This document shows positions 17,277 through 26,799 of a stretch of DNA of 64,000 nucleotides, piece by piece. Each line of letters opens with the position of its first letter. Position 1 is the stretch's first letter. The stretch comes from Lujinxingia sediminis (GTDB lineage Bacteria > Myxococcota_A > Bradymonadia > Bradymonadales > Bradymonadaceae). Below the pieces are notes generated by a model. That model made no database searches, was not told where the DNA came from, and worked only from the letters and a program-made list of their open reading frames with translations. A program made the position numbers and the translations under genes. The stretch covers positions 1-64,000 of the forward strand of contig NZ_SADD01000013.1 of assembly GCF_004005565.1 (NCBI RefSeq), written 5' to 3'.

Positions 17277-20200
17277 ATGAACACGAAACGACAACTTCTG
17301 GTCGGCGGGCTGGGGCTGGTGATGGTCGCCGGCGCGGGCCTGCTGCTCTCCAGCGCGCCGCGAGCGGTCCATAGCCAGAGCCCGGTGGAGCTTGGCATCG
17401 CCCAGTCTCCGGTGGTCACCATCGTGTTGGACACCTCGGCCAGTATGCAGTGGACCGAGGAGGGCGAGGGGCGCTACCCGGACTTGGATGTGTCTTCGCC
17501 TCCTGCTGGTTTTGGAGTGCACCATTCGACCTGGGTGCCGGGCACTGCACTCAACCTTCCGGGCTCTTCCCGAGTGGATGGGTCGCCGGTCAGCGGTACC
17601 CCGGTCACCACGATGGGGCCGTGCATGGTCTGGCACCCCTTTGATGGGACCAGCGGCCACAAGTGCAAAGATTATGTGCGCCCGCCTTCCTGTACCGACT
17701 TCTCCGACTGTCAGTGGTTTGATGAGGGTAAAGCCACCGATGAGCAGGAAGAGGCGCTCGAAGACATGGTAGCCAACACCGATATGCGCCTGATCGATAG
17801 CAACAAGCCCCGTCACATTCAGCTCAAAGAAATTCTCACCGGCGATATGTACCTGAGCAAGGACGAGCATGATCGCGTGGGGCCGGGTTGCTGGTTTGTG
17901 CCGCGCTTCCGAGGAGCCTCCCGCGAGGAGCAGGTCTGCTGCGAGAACTTCGATCAGAACAGCTGGTCCTGCGATGACAGCGCGAAAAAGTTTGACGGGT
18001 TGATCGATCATGATGACCCGCGTCCGCATTATCAGGAGGTCTACAACGAGCAGGATTCCAACGGTCTGCTCGATGCGATGGGGCGCACCACCATCTTCTC
18101 GGTGGCGATGTTCGATGGCTACCGCTTCGACGGGACGGATGCGGATGGCTGGGGCTATGGGATGAACGACATCGTCACCAACGAAGGAAGTAATGCGGGA
18201 GACGGCATTGAGGGGAGCGGGTGTTCGAGCCCGCCCTGCTATAATCTGGGGCTCTTTCGCTTCATCGGACCGACGCGTCTGGCTCTGGGGGCCGACGATA
18301 TGGGCAACGTCTCGGCCTACGTCCAGGAGGCGATGCTGAACGCGGGTTATATCAACGATCGCGACGCTTATCTCACCGGCAATCGTAAGGAGAAGAAGGA
18401 GCGAAAGCGTCCGCGCGGGGCACAGGGTGACTGGGAGATTCCGATCTTTGACTACCCGATGAACAAGCAGCCCATCAGCATGGCCAGCCCTTTTGCCGCG
18501 GTCTTTCACGATCTGAAGAACTTTTATAGTTACGGGCAGTACAGCCACAGCGCCGACGACGGCTCGACCCAGCCCGATGTGGTCCATCCTTTCGGTGAAG
18601 ATCGCTACGCAGCGTGTCGTCCGCGCCACGTGGTCTTTTTCACCGATGGCTTCCCCGAACCGGAAGCCCCCGGAGGTGCGGGGAATGGTATCGGCAGCGA
18701 GAGCCTCAACCCGGCCTTTGGCTACGATCCGGGCAAATACCGCTATGACATCACCGAGACGGCCATTCTGGATATGCTCTCTCAGTCGGAGAGCGAGATG
18801 CAGGCGGCCAACGACGGTCAGCAGATCGATGAGCGTTACGCCCCCAGGGTGCACGTGCTCGCGGTGAATCTGGAAGAAGACAGCCAGCGGCGTACCGATG
18901 CCATCGCAAAGCTGGCCACGATGGCCATGCGCGGAGGCACCTGCGCGCAGTATTACCTGCCCGCGGAGATGATCCCGCTCGGCTCGCAGAGTGGTGTGCG
19001 CGATAGCGACGGCAACCGCCCCCAGGGGACCTGCGACCCGGATGATCTGAGCCAGCCCTGCCTGGTGCCTCAGAATGTCAGTTTTACCTTCCAGCCCCCC
19101 GACGGCAGCGATCCCTTTACCTGCGATCACCCTGCGTTGCTCCTGAATAACAACAGCAAAGCCTCCCTGGTGAGCGCCTTCCAGCTGATCTTCAACGAGA
19201 TCGCCGGCTCCTCGGGGCTGGCCGCACGCACCCGTCCCTCCATCACCAGCTACCTGGACACCGAGGGCGAGCGGGGTCAGTACCGCTTCTTCTCCGGGAT
19301 GCAGATTCAGGGGGATAACGTCTTCTGGAAGGGCGTCCTCAATCGCAAACTCTACGCCTGCTCTGGCGGCGACTCGTTGGTCACCGAAGCCGACACGCTG
19401 GATGGTCTGCACGAGGATGTGAACCGGCTGCGCAATGACATCGGTGATCCTCTCGATGATCCGATCGACCGCAGCGATGTGGATACCGATCGCCGCCGTG
19501 TCTTTACCTCCTTCCCATCCTTTCTGTTGAACCCGGGCGATGAGGAGGTCGGCGGCACCGGTCCGGTGCCGGGCTTCTTCCCGCTGACCTACGCGCTGAG
19601 TCAGGCGCCTACCAACCAGGATGAGTTCGGGGAAACCGGTCTTCTGGCTGCCTCCAACACCGGGCGAGTGCTGGGGACACGCGTGCGTTTCGAGCACGAA
19701 AACATGCGCCAGGTGTTTGCGGATGCCACGCTGAGCGACGACACATTCTATACGTACTGGGGTGTGCGAGATGACCCGCAGACCGGTGAGGATCGCGCGG
19801 AGAGCATGGGAGGTCTGGTCGATGAGTACCGCGGTCGCATCGGGCCGAAGGCCGACCGCATCCTCGGAGCGATTTACAACTCCAACCCGGTCACGGTGGG
19901 CCCCCCCGATCTGGATCTTCCCAATGACGGGTACCGTGCCTTCCGCCAGGAGTACGCCAATCGCCGTACGGTGCTCTACGTGAGCACGCTCGACGGCCAG
20001 CTGCACGCGCTCTACACGGGGGAAGATAAGGTCAAAGGCCGCGATCTTCCCGACTCGTTGATCGCCACGATCATCGAGCGAGACAACGTACCGGCCAGTG
20101 AGCAACGAGAGGCCTGGGCCTATGTGCCCTTTAGCCTGCACCGCAAGCTGCAGCCTAACCGCCAGCGCGCCGCTCAACTTATGGACGGAAGTCCGGTCGT

Positions 20201-21830
20201 CGGTGATATTCGCCTCTGCCACGCCAACCCCGCGCTCAACTCCAATCGGCAGGCCTGCGGCGCATGGACCGGGCAGGTGCCCAAAGCTGCGCAGTGGCGC
20301 ACCGTGCTCTTGCAGGGCATCGGCGGGGTCGGCGAAGGTTATTTCGCACTCGATGTTACCCGCACCGGTACGGCCACGGAGACACCCGACCCCATCGTGC
20401 TCTGGGAGTTCAGCCGGGAGTGGGAAGAGCATCAGCTCGCCGAACTCGATACCTGGCGCTACGCGCCGGAGGATGTCTCGGCCTACGATACTGAACTCGA
20501 CACCTGTCGCACCGCGCTCGAAAATACAGCTGTGGGCTCGGCGCTCTGCGGGCTCTTCGGGTGCGACGATGCTGCTGACACGCCCAGCCCCTGGGAGCTT
20601 GGATTCCTGGGCACTTCGGTGAGCAACCCGGCCATGGGCATGGCGGCGATGCGTCTGGGGGATAGCGCTACTGCAGCGCTTCAGCGCCCCATTGCTGTCT
20701 TCGGTGCCGGACTGGCTCCTGAGCGCAACGAGGCACCGCTCTCTTGCATCGAAAATATCACCGGTCGGGCCATTTACATTGTGGATCTGCAGACGGGTAT
20801 GATCATCCGCCGCTTTGTTGAGTACCGCGATGAAGATGGTCATCTTCAGCGTTTCCCCAGCCAGATGATCGGCTCGCCGGCGCTCTACAGCGACTCGCCC
20901 GGTGATGTGGCGACTCGCGGCTTCATCGGCGATGCCAGAGGGCGAATGTTCCGCATCGATATGACGCGCCCCGACCCGCGAGAGTGGGAAGTGCAACTCT
21001 TCTTTGATCCGGCCGAGCAAGTCTCTCCCTGGATGGAAGACCTCAGCGGGCAGTACGGCACCGACGTCTTCGGACCGGCGGCCTACCGTCCGGCGCTCTA
21101 CATGAACGAAAACCGTAATCTGGTGGTCGTTTACGGGTTGGGAACTCCCGGTGAGACCAGTGAGACCCAGACCGTGCAGGCGGTCATCGCGGTTGAAGAA
21201 GACTTCAACGTCGCGGAGGTTACCAACGGTGGCGTGCAACAGACCGTCGACCAGATCGTGCCCAGGGCGTTGTGGCGCTACTTCCTGGAGCCGCGTGAGC
21301 GCCTCACAGGCGAACCGGTGGTTTTTGATGGGGACGTCTTCTTTACGACCTATGTTGAGGAGGAATCGGCGTGCATCGCGGGCACATCGCGTATCTACCG
21401 CCTGCAGGGGACGCCCTACGATTATGAGTCCGGGTCAACCGAGGTGGAGGCCAAGGGGGCCTGGGATGAGTATGTCAGTGGTGGTACGGGCTCGCTCGAC
21501 CCCTCGCTCTTCCTGGTCGATAGCGGCGATAGTGACGGAGTGCCCCGCTGGTTTGGTCCGGCGAGGCCGACGCTCATCCGCGGTCTTTCCATTACGTTGG
21601 GCCCGGTCTGCAACGATGTCATCGACGATCAGGCGCTGGGGCAGACCGTCCGTGAGTCGCAGGCCAAAAAGCCGCAGCTCACCTTTACCTCGGTGGGCAA
21701 CGACAGCAACGGCAACCCCTCGTCGGGTGCTGGCGCCAACGGTACCGGAGGCATTGGCGGATTTAATATTGAGCTTGAGCCGCCGGCGACGCGCTCGGTG
21801 CCCTTGAGCTGGACGATTGTGGGGAACTGA
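17277..21830 (+). CDS. PilY1-like pilus tip adhesin
   Basis: 1517 residues from ATG 17277, chosen because GAGG lies eight bases upstream; ATGs at 17271 and 17247 are alternatives. A signal peptide is followed by a von Willebrand A-like region with the metal site pattern LDTSAS near residue 44 and other Asp-rich motifs. The C-terminal part from about residue 895 matches the PilY1/PilC beta-propeller: VLYVSTLDGQLHAL, then GFIGDARGRMFRIDM. PilY1 caps the pilus, controls retraction and binds surfaces. The order FimT-PilV-PilW-PilX-PilY1 is the usual one. It overlaps the next gene by TGATG. Confidence 0.9.
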   Translation: MNTKRQLLVGGLGLVMVAGAGLLLSSAPRAVHSQSPVELGIAQSPVVTIVLDTSASMQWTEEGEGRYPDLDVSSPPAGFGVHHSTWVPGTALNLPGSSRVDGSPVSGTPVTTMGPCMVWHPFDGTSGHKCKDYVRPPSCTDFSDCQWFDEGKATDEQEEALEDMVANTDMRLIDSNKPRHIQLKEILTGDMYLSKDEHDRVGPGCWFVPRFRGASREEQVCCENFDQNSWSCDDSAKKFDGLIDHDDPRPHYQEVYNEQDSNGLLDAMGRTTIFSVAMFDGYRFDGTDADGWGYGMNDIVTNEGSNAGDGIEGSGCSSPPCYNLGLFRFIGPTRLALGADDMGNVSAYVQEAMLNAGYINDRDAYLTGNRKEKKERKRPRGAQGDWEIPIFDYPMNKQPISMASPFAAVFHDLKNFYSYGQYSHSADDGSTQPDVVHPFGEDRYAACRPRHVVFFTDGFPEPEAPGGAGNGIGSESLNPAFGYDPGKYRYDITETAILDMLSQSESEMQAANDGQQIDERYAPRVHVLAVNLEEDSQRRTDAIAKLATMAMRGGTCAQYYLPAEMIPLGSQSGVRDSDGNRPQGTCDPDDLSQPCLVPQNVSFTFQPPDGSDPFTCDHPALLLNNNSKASLVSAFQLIFNEIAGSSGLAARTRPSITSYLDTEGERGQYRFFSGMQIQGDNVFWKGVLNRKLYACSGGDSLVTEADTLDGLHEDVNRLRNDIGDPLDDPIDRSDVDTDRRRVFTSFPSFLLNPGDEEVGGTGPVPGFFPLTYALSQAPTNQDEFGETGLLAASNTGRVLGTRVRFEHENMRQVFADATLSDDTFYTYWGVRDDPQTGEDRAESMGGLVDEYRGRIGPKADRILGAIYNSNPVTVGPPDLDLPNDGYRAFRQEYANRRTVLYVSTLDGQLHALYTGEDKVKGRDLPDSLIATIIERDNVPASEQREAWAYVPFSLHRKLQPNRQRAAQLMDGSPVVGDIRLCHANPALNSNRQACGAWTGQVPKAAQWRTVLLQGIGGVGEGYFALDVTRTGTATETPDPIVLWEFSREWEEHQLAELDTWRYAPEDVSAYDTELDTCRTALENTAVGSALCGLFGCDDAADTPSPWELGFLGTSVSNPAMGMAAMRLGDSATAALQRPIAVFGAGLAPERNEAPLSCIENITGRAIYIVDLQTGMIIRRFVEYRDEDGHLQRFPSQMIGSPALYSDSPGDVATRGFIGDARGRMFRIDMTRPDPREWEVQLFFDPAEQVSPWMEDLSGQYGTDVFGPAAYRPALYMNENRNLVVVYGLGTPGETSETQTVQAVIAVEEDFNVAEVTNGGVQQTVDQIVPRALWRYFLEPRERLTGEPVVFDGDVFFTTYVEEESACIAGTSRIYRLQGTPYDYESGSTEVEAKGAWDEYVSGGTGSLDPSLFLVDSGDSDGVPRWFGPARPTLIRGLSITLGPVCNDVIDDQALGQTVRESQAKKPQLTFTSVGNDSNGNPSSGAGANGTGGIGGFNIELEPPATRSVPLSWTIVGN

Positions 21831-22537
21831 TGCGAGTGCACCTGAGAGGTCTTCTCATCGCACTTCTCCTTATCCTCGTCGCGGCGGCCTGCCGCGGCGA
21901 GGATGCGAAGACTCCCGGAGACGAGGGCCAGCGCAAGGAGAAGAGCGCCCGGACGCCTGACTCCGAGCCTGAGCCTCGGGAGGTTTTCGGGCTTCCGTTG
22001 CCTCCGGACTACAGCGACCGTCTGGAGATCTCCGAGACGCTTGTCACCGTGCACACGAGCATGACCGTTGCGGAGCTCAGCGCGTTTTTTCGCTCGCGCC
22101 TGGTCGACTACGAGTACGTGGAGATGTCGGGCCGGGTGCGCGTCTTACCACTTCGCCCGCACTCGCCATCGCTGGAGTTCTACACGCTCGCCGGGCGTCA
22201 TGGGCAGCTTGTGATTGATTACCATGCCGCCCCGGATGTGGCGGCCCGTGAGCTCGCCCGGTCGCAGTCTCTGGAAGCGATAGCTGAGAAAGACGGAGAT
22301 CTGGCGCGTGCTCTGGAGCACGCGCGTAACAATCCCACCACCAACCGTGGCGAGCGCGCCCCCTGGCTGAGCGCGATGCGCGGCAAGCCCGTGGAGCTTC
22401 GTACGTCCGATGGCGAGTTGCTGGCTCCGGGCGCGGTCTGGGGTGAGCCCTACACCCCGCCGCCGGGCTCGCCACTTTATGGGGAGCAGAACCGGGAGAA
22501 TTTCGGCCGCCCCTTTGGCGATTGGCGCATGCACTGA
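21830..22537 (+). CDS. hypothetical lipoprotein at end of pilus operon
   Basis: 235 residues: short basic start, hydrophobic stretch and lipobox AAAC (Cys near residue 21), then an acidic/basic linker. The folded part has the pattern EISETLVTVHTSMTVAELSAFFRSRL, similar in style to small periplasmic domains. I cannot assign a family. The TGATG overlap with pilY1 makes translational coupling likely, so it may help PilY1 export, anchoring or stability (inference). Confidence 0.75.
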   Translation: MRVHLRGLLIALLLILVAAACRGEDAKTPGDEGQRKEKSARTPDSEPEPREVFGLPLPPDYSDRLEISETLVTVHTSMTVAELSAFFRSRLVDYEYVEMSGRVRVLPLRPHSPSLEFYTLAGRHGQLVIDYHAAPDVAARELARSQSLEAIAEKDGDLARALEHARNNPTTNRGERAPWLSAMRGKPVELRTSDGELLAPGAVWGEPYTPPPGSPLYGEQNRENFGRPFGDWRMH

Positions 22538-22648
22538 GCGCAGGCTCCCTTTATACTCCCTTCACGTGAATGGTCTTGACGGCTGCGGCAGAACCAGCGC
22601 TGCGGCCAGGTTCGGTGGCCGTGCGGGATGCGGCAGGGGAGTGACTCA

Positions 22649-23806
22649 ATGCGATGTGGTGCGCTCGGGGCGTTCGCGCTCCTGATGGCGATGATGGTGG
22701 GCATGGGGCAGGCTGCTGCGCAGCCTGACGAGGTGGTTGACGCGGTGGTCTTCGAGCTTGAAGGCGCCGGGGTGGAACCCCTTCTTTTGAGCAACCTCAG
22801 CGCGGTGCTCCGCAATCAAGCGTTGCAGGTGGGGTCGTTTCGCGTGGTAAACGCCACCCCGCTGCAGCGTGAGGAGACCGCCGTGGTTCTGGGGTGTGAT
22901 TCGGCCGAGCGCGCTTGCCTGGAGCAGATGGCGGAGCTTAACAACGCGCAGGTGCTTATCTCGGGCGATGTTCGCCGCCGCGATGATGTGCTGGTGGTGA
23001 GTGTGGTTCTTTTTGATCGGCTCCGTGACGCTCCGGCCACTGAGATTCAGCGCGAGCTCCAGGGGAGCGATCCGGTGCTGGAGTTTCGACGGGAAGTCGA
23101 GAGTATTTTCGGCGAACTCGCCACTCGCATGACGACCTGGCTGGAGGTGAGCGCGCCGCATTCCGGCGACGCGATCCGAATCGACGGGGTGGTGGTGGGC
23201 CATGGTCAGGTCACCCGTCAGGGGCTGCCCGAGGGGCGCTACCAGGTGGAAGTGGAGCGGTCCGGCGCACGGCCGTATCTCGAAGAGGTTGTGCTGGGCG
23301 TGGGCGAGCCGGTGGTCATCGAGGTGAGCGCGCCCTCGCCGCAGATCGTGCCGGAGGAGCAGACGCCGGGAGCGTCATCGACCCTGGTCCTCTCGCAGCG
23401 CGATGAACCACCCCACCAGGAGGAGGCGCGCTCGGAGCGCGGTGTGGCGAGTCTGGCTCCGCCGATCGCTCCTCGTAAGCGCTCTCGCCTGGGGGCGTAC
23501 TCCTCGCTGGGTGTGGGCGTTGTGGCTCTGGGGGGCGCGGCGGCGATGGCGGTTTTGATGCGTGGGATCGAAGATGACATCGCCACTGAGAACGCCGCCG
23601 GCACCATGACGCCCTCGCGCTACGAGGAACTTGTGGGGCGCGGCGAAAGCTATGAAATGGCGCAGTGGGTGCTGCTGGGGGTGGGGGTAGGGGCCAGTGC
23701 GCTGGGTGTGGGCTGGCTTGTGGTCTCCTCGGCGCGCGGCGACGATGCGCCCGAGCTGGCCCTGGGCGTCGGGCCGGGCTCGATCGCGCTGCGAGGGCGT
23801 TTTTGA
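22649..23806 (+). CDS. PEGA-domain protein with two C-terminal membrane segments
   Basis: 385 residues from ATG 22649 (GGGGAG seven bases upstream; 22628 is an alternative). A signal peptide (AAAQ) leads a domain of about 130 residues with CDSAERACLEQMAE that resembles TolB-N-like or lipoprotein-sensing domains. A PEGA repeat follows (IDGVVVGHGQVTRQGLPEGRYQVEV), then two hydrophobic helices near the end. PEGA proteins are common in myxobacteria-type genomes as surface or envelope proteins. It may form part of the pilus gene transcript, but the 110-base gap leaves that open. TATACT at 22552 is a weak -10 candidate. Confidence 0.75.
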   Translation: MRCGALGAFALLMAMMVGMGQAAAQPDEVVDAVVFELEGAGVEPLLLSNLSAVLRNQALQVGSFRVVNATPLQREETAVVLGCDSAERACLEQMAELNNAQVLISGDVRRRDDVLVVSVVLFDRLRDAPATEIQRELQGSDPVLEFRREVESIFGELATRMTTWLEVSAPHSGDAIRIDGVVVGHGQVTRQGLPEGRYQVEVERSGARPYLEEVVLGVGEPVVIEVSAPSPQIVPEEQTPGASSTLVLSQRDEPPHQEEARSERGVASLAPPIAPRKRSRLGAYSSLGVGVVALGGAAAMAVLMRGIEDDIATENAAGTMTPSRYEELVGRGESYEMAQWVLLGVGVGASALGVGWLVVSSARGDDAPELALGVGPGSIALRGRF

Positions 23807-23943
23807 GAGGTGCCCGAACTCAGCGCGATGCTTGAGAGCGTGTCGGGTTTTACAAGGGGCGCGGCGTTCCCGGGAGCGCATTGAGTACTGAGAGGCAAAT
23901 CCCCCCCCGCCAGAGCGGCAGGCGATGCGTAGAGCGTGGCGGG

Positions 23944-26535
23944 TTACCCGGGGAGGTCGGTGCGCGTCAGGCTCATATCCAGCGCCTCGTCGCGGGCATC
24001 GGGAAAGAGCGCCTGAGTGTCGCGGGCCAGTCGCTTCAACTCTTCCACAAGTTCGGTGGGGGTCTCCAGCTGTGCCAGAGATCGGGCATCAAGCACCCGG
24101 GTCGCCAGCGCTCCCAGCTCGGAGAAGAGCTCCAGATGCTCCTGCAGGGGGCTCTCCAGGGGGCTGAGCGCCACGAGCATCAAAAAAACCGGTGATTCGG
24201 TCCTGGCCTCGGTCTGGAAGCCCTCGGGGCGTGTCGCTGCAAAGACCAGCGGGTGGTGCACATATTCGCTGCGGGCGTTCACCAGCGTCACCCCGTCGAC
24301 AAGCTCCCGCGAGAAGCCCGGATCATCGCGAAGCAGCGCCTCGACCACCTCCTGAAGATGGGTCTGGGAGGCGTCCTCCTCGAAGTAGCTCGATAGCAGG
24401 GTGTACAGGGCCTCTCGCTCGTCCGTCTCCTCCATCGCCACGCGGACGCGTCGCGGTTTGAACGCCTCGGCCAATCCCTGCTCCTCATCGGCAGCGGGAA
24501 GTTTTGCTTCGTCGATGTCCGAGAGAAAGAGAAAGCTCATCGAATAGGCCGCAAGCGCCTGAAGGCGAGTGGGCAGGGCGTCGAGCTCCGGGGACCAGGG
24601 AAGCGTGCCCTGACGCGCGCTTAAGAAGATCAGCAAATCATGCTCTTCGACCCGTCGCTGTAGCGTCACCACCAGATCTTCCATGGTGTTAAAGCCTACA
24701 AAGGACGAGGCGATCTCGGGTTTGATGGTATCAAAGCGGCCCCGAATCCGGCGGATCTCATCTTTGAGACAGAGCCCGGTCAGGAGCGCGCCCATCGCGT
24801 TGGTCAACCGCTTAACGTCGCGCAGCGCACGGGTGTAGCCGGGGTGGTATTCGATCAGCGGAGGAAATACCACAATGACCCGCCGGACGGTGTTGATCGG
24901 CTGGGTGAGGTGGTTGATGAAGACCTGCTGTTCGGTCTGCTGAAGAAGTTGGTCGGTGATCACACCGAAGTTCGCACGCCGGGCCGAGGGAGAGGGCGGT
25001 GCCGGGCCGCTCCAGCCCACGACCAGGTCGGAGACGCGTCGCTCCAGCACCGCCCGCGCCATCCCCGAGGCCAGGTTATGGGCCATGCGCGTCACCGGCA
25101 CCACCGGCACCTCTGCCGACGCACCGTGGACCACCGCCGCCGAGAGCATGCGTTCGGCGCTGGCCACCGCCTGGGCGGTGTCCCCCTCCTCGGGCACCAC
25201 CGAGAGCGGGAAGACCGGCTCCTCCGAGCCGTGCTCGCGCACCAGAAAGGTAAAGTCGAGAAGGGCCCGAGCGTGGGCGGCGTTGGCCAGAGGCACCAGA
25301 AAGCGTTGCGGCGCCTCATCCTCAGTGCTGCCGCCTTGCGCCTCCTGAGCCAGCGCCATCCTGCGCCCGAAACGTTCGGTAACGATCGGGGAGACAAAGC
25401 AGGTCACCGCGATCATCACGATCGTGCCGTTGAGCACCGTCTCATCAAAGAGCCCCACATCGAAGGCCACCAGCACCACCGCAAGTGTGGCCGCGGCCTG
25501 GGCGGCGGAGAGCCCGAAGATCACCATCTGCTCATCGCGGCTGTAGCCGAGCACCTTCTGGGTGAGCAGCGCTGCGAGCCATTTGGAGAAGAGAGCGGCG
25601 GCGACCATCGTGGCCGCCACAATCAGCGCGGCGGCCCCGCTGAAGAGCACCCGCACGTCCACCAGCATCCCCACCGAGATCAAAAAGAAGGGAATGAAGA
25701 GGGCGTTTCCCACAAACTCAATGCGGTTCATCAGCGTGCTGGATTCGGGGATGAGGCGGTTGAGCGCAAGTCCGGCCATAAACGCACCGATGATCGCCTC
25801 CACCCCGGCAAGCTCGGCCATAAATGCGGCCAGAAAGACGACCGCCAGCACAAAGACGTACTCGACCACCCCCTCGCTCCCCACCTTGCGTAAGAACCAG
25901 CGCCCCACCCGCGGAATGCTCCAGAAGACCAGCGCCACGTAGATGCTCAGCCCGATCACCAGAGTCAGCCAGAAGTTCATATCCAGCGAGCCGCGGGTTG
26001 AGCCCATCACCACCGCCAGCACCAAAAGCGCGGCGGTGTCGGTGATCACAGTGCCTCCCACCGTGGCGGTGACCGCATTGGATTTGCTCACCCCCAGCCG
26101 GCTTGTCACCGGGTAGGCCAGAAGCGTGTGCGAGGCGAACATGCTCGCCAGCAAGATCGCCACCATGAAGTCCAGCCCCAGAATGTACATCCCGGCCAGC
26201 GTCCCGATGGTCTGCGGTACGATGAAAGTCAACACCCCGAAGACCAGGCTGTGGTTTCGATACTTCGCGAAGCGATTAAGATCGATCTCCAGCCCGGCGG
26301 TGAACATAATGTAGAGAAGCCCCACCGTGCCCAGCAGCTGGAAGGTCGCGTCGCGCTCTAAAAGCCCCAGGGCGTTGGGCCCGGCGATCACCCCGGCGAG
26401 CAAGAGCCCGATGATCTCGGGAAGACGCATCTTGCGTACGGCCAGCGGCGCCACCAGCAACATCAGCATGACCACCGCAAAGATCAGGACCGGGTCGGTA
26501 AAAGGGGTCTCAAAGTGGTGGAGCAGCGCTTCCAT
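23944..26535 (-). CDS. CPA2-type cation:proton antiporter with soluble C-terminal region
   Basis: 863 residues from ATG 26535, favoured by AAGGA seven bases upstream (26556 also possible). The N-terminal 390 residues form the Na+/H+ exchanger fold: a series of about 12 hydrophobic helices with LPEIIGLLLAGVIAGP, FTAGLEIDL and TATVGGTVITDTAAL. The C-terminal half is soluble, with two stretches resembling universal-stress-like domains, and no obvious TrkA-N NAD-binding motif. Function: inner-membrane ion/proton exchange, likely pH or osmotic homeostasis. It is on the opposite strand to the ion-transport genes that follow from 26800. Confidence 0.85.
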   Translation of the reverse strand: MEALLHHFETPFTDPVLIFAVVMLMLLVAPLAVRKMRLPEIIGLLLAGVIAGPNALGLLERDATFQLLGTVGLLYIMFTAGLEIDLNRFAKYRNHSLVFGVLTFIVPQTIGTLAGMYILGLDFMVAILLASMFASHTLLAYPVTSRLGVSKSNAVTATVGGTVITDTAALLVLAVVMGSTRGSLDMNFWLTLVIGLSIYVALVFWSIPRVGRWFLRKVGSEGVVEYVFVLAVVFLAAFMAELAGVEAIIGAFMAGLALNRLIPESSTLMNRIEFVGNALFIPFFLISVGMLVDVRVLFSGAAALIVAATMVAAALFSKWLAALLTQKVLGYSRDEQMVIFGLSAAQAAATLAVVLVAFDVGLFDETVLNGTIVMIAVTCFVSPIVTERFGRRMALAQEAQGGSTEDEAPQRFLVPLANAAHARALLDFTFLVREHGSEEPVFPLSVVPEEGDTAQAVASAERMLSAAVVHGASAEVPVVPVTRMAHNLASGMARAVLERRVSDLVVGWSGPAPPSPSARRANFGVITDQLLQQTEQQVFINHLTQPINTVRRVIVVFPPLIEYHPGYTRALRDVKRLTNAMGALLTGLCLKDEIRRIRGRFDTIKPEIASSFVGFNTMEDLVVTLQRRVEEHDLLIFLSARQGTLPWSPELDALPTRLQALAAYSMSFLFLSDIDEAKLPAADEEQGLAEAFKPRRVRVAMEETDEREALYTLLSSYFEEDASQTHLQEVVEALLRDDPGFSRELVDGVTLVNARSEYVHHPLVFAATRPEGFQTEARTESPVFLMLVALSPLESPLQEHLELFSELGALATRVLDARSLAQLETPTELVEELKRLARDTQALFPDARDEALDMSLTRTDLPG

Positions 26536-26799
26536 AAACGCATCCTTAAGGGGCATCCCGGGTCATCGTTGCTCCCGGCGTCCGGGCGCGAGGCCTCCGG
26601 GCAACAGACAGGCATAGGAGGTTGAACGTAGCCGCCACGACGGGGTCACGAAGGTCATCGCCGGGAGATTCTGGCGATCAGGAAGATAAGCTGCACTGGC
26701 GAGTCTTTTAGTTCCGCAGGCCCACCCGGCGACGATGATGAAGGGGGCTGGCGTGGATCGTATGGCTCTGCGGCACCGAGCCCGCCTCTAAAGGATGCT

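Noticed and set aside
16449-21239. 1596-codon open frame on the minus strand
   Set aside because: It is antisense to the minor pilin genes and pilY1, which have clear domains. Long antisense frames are common in GC-rich coding DNA.
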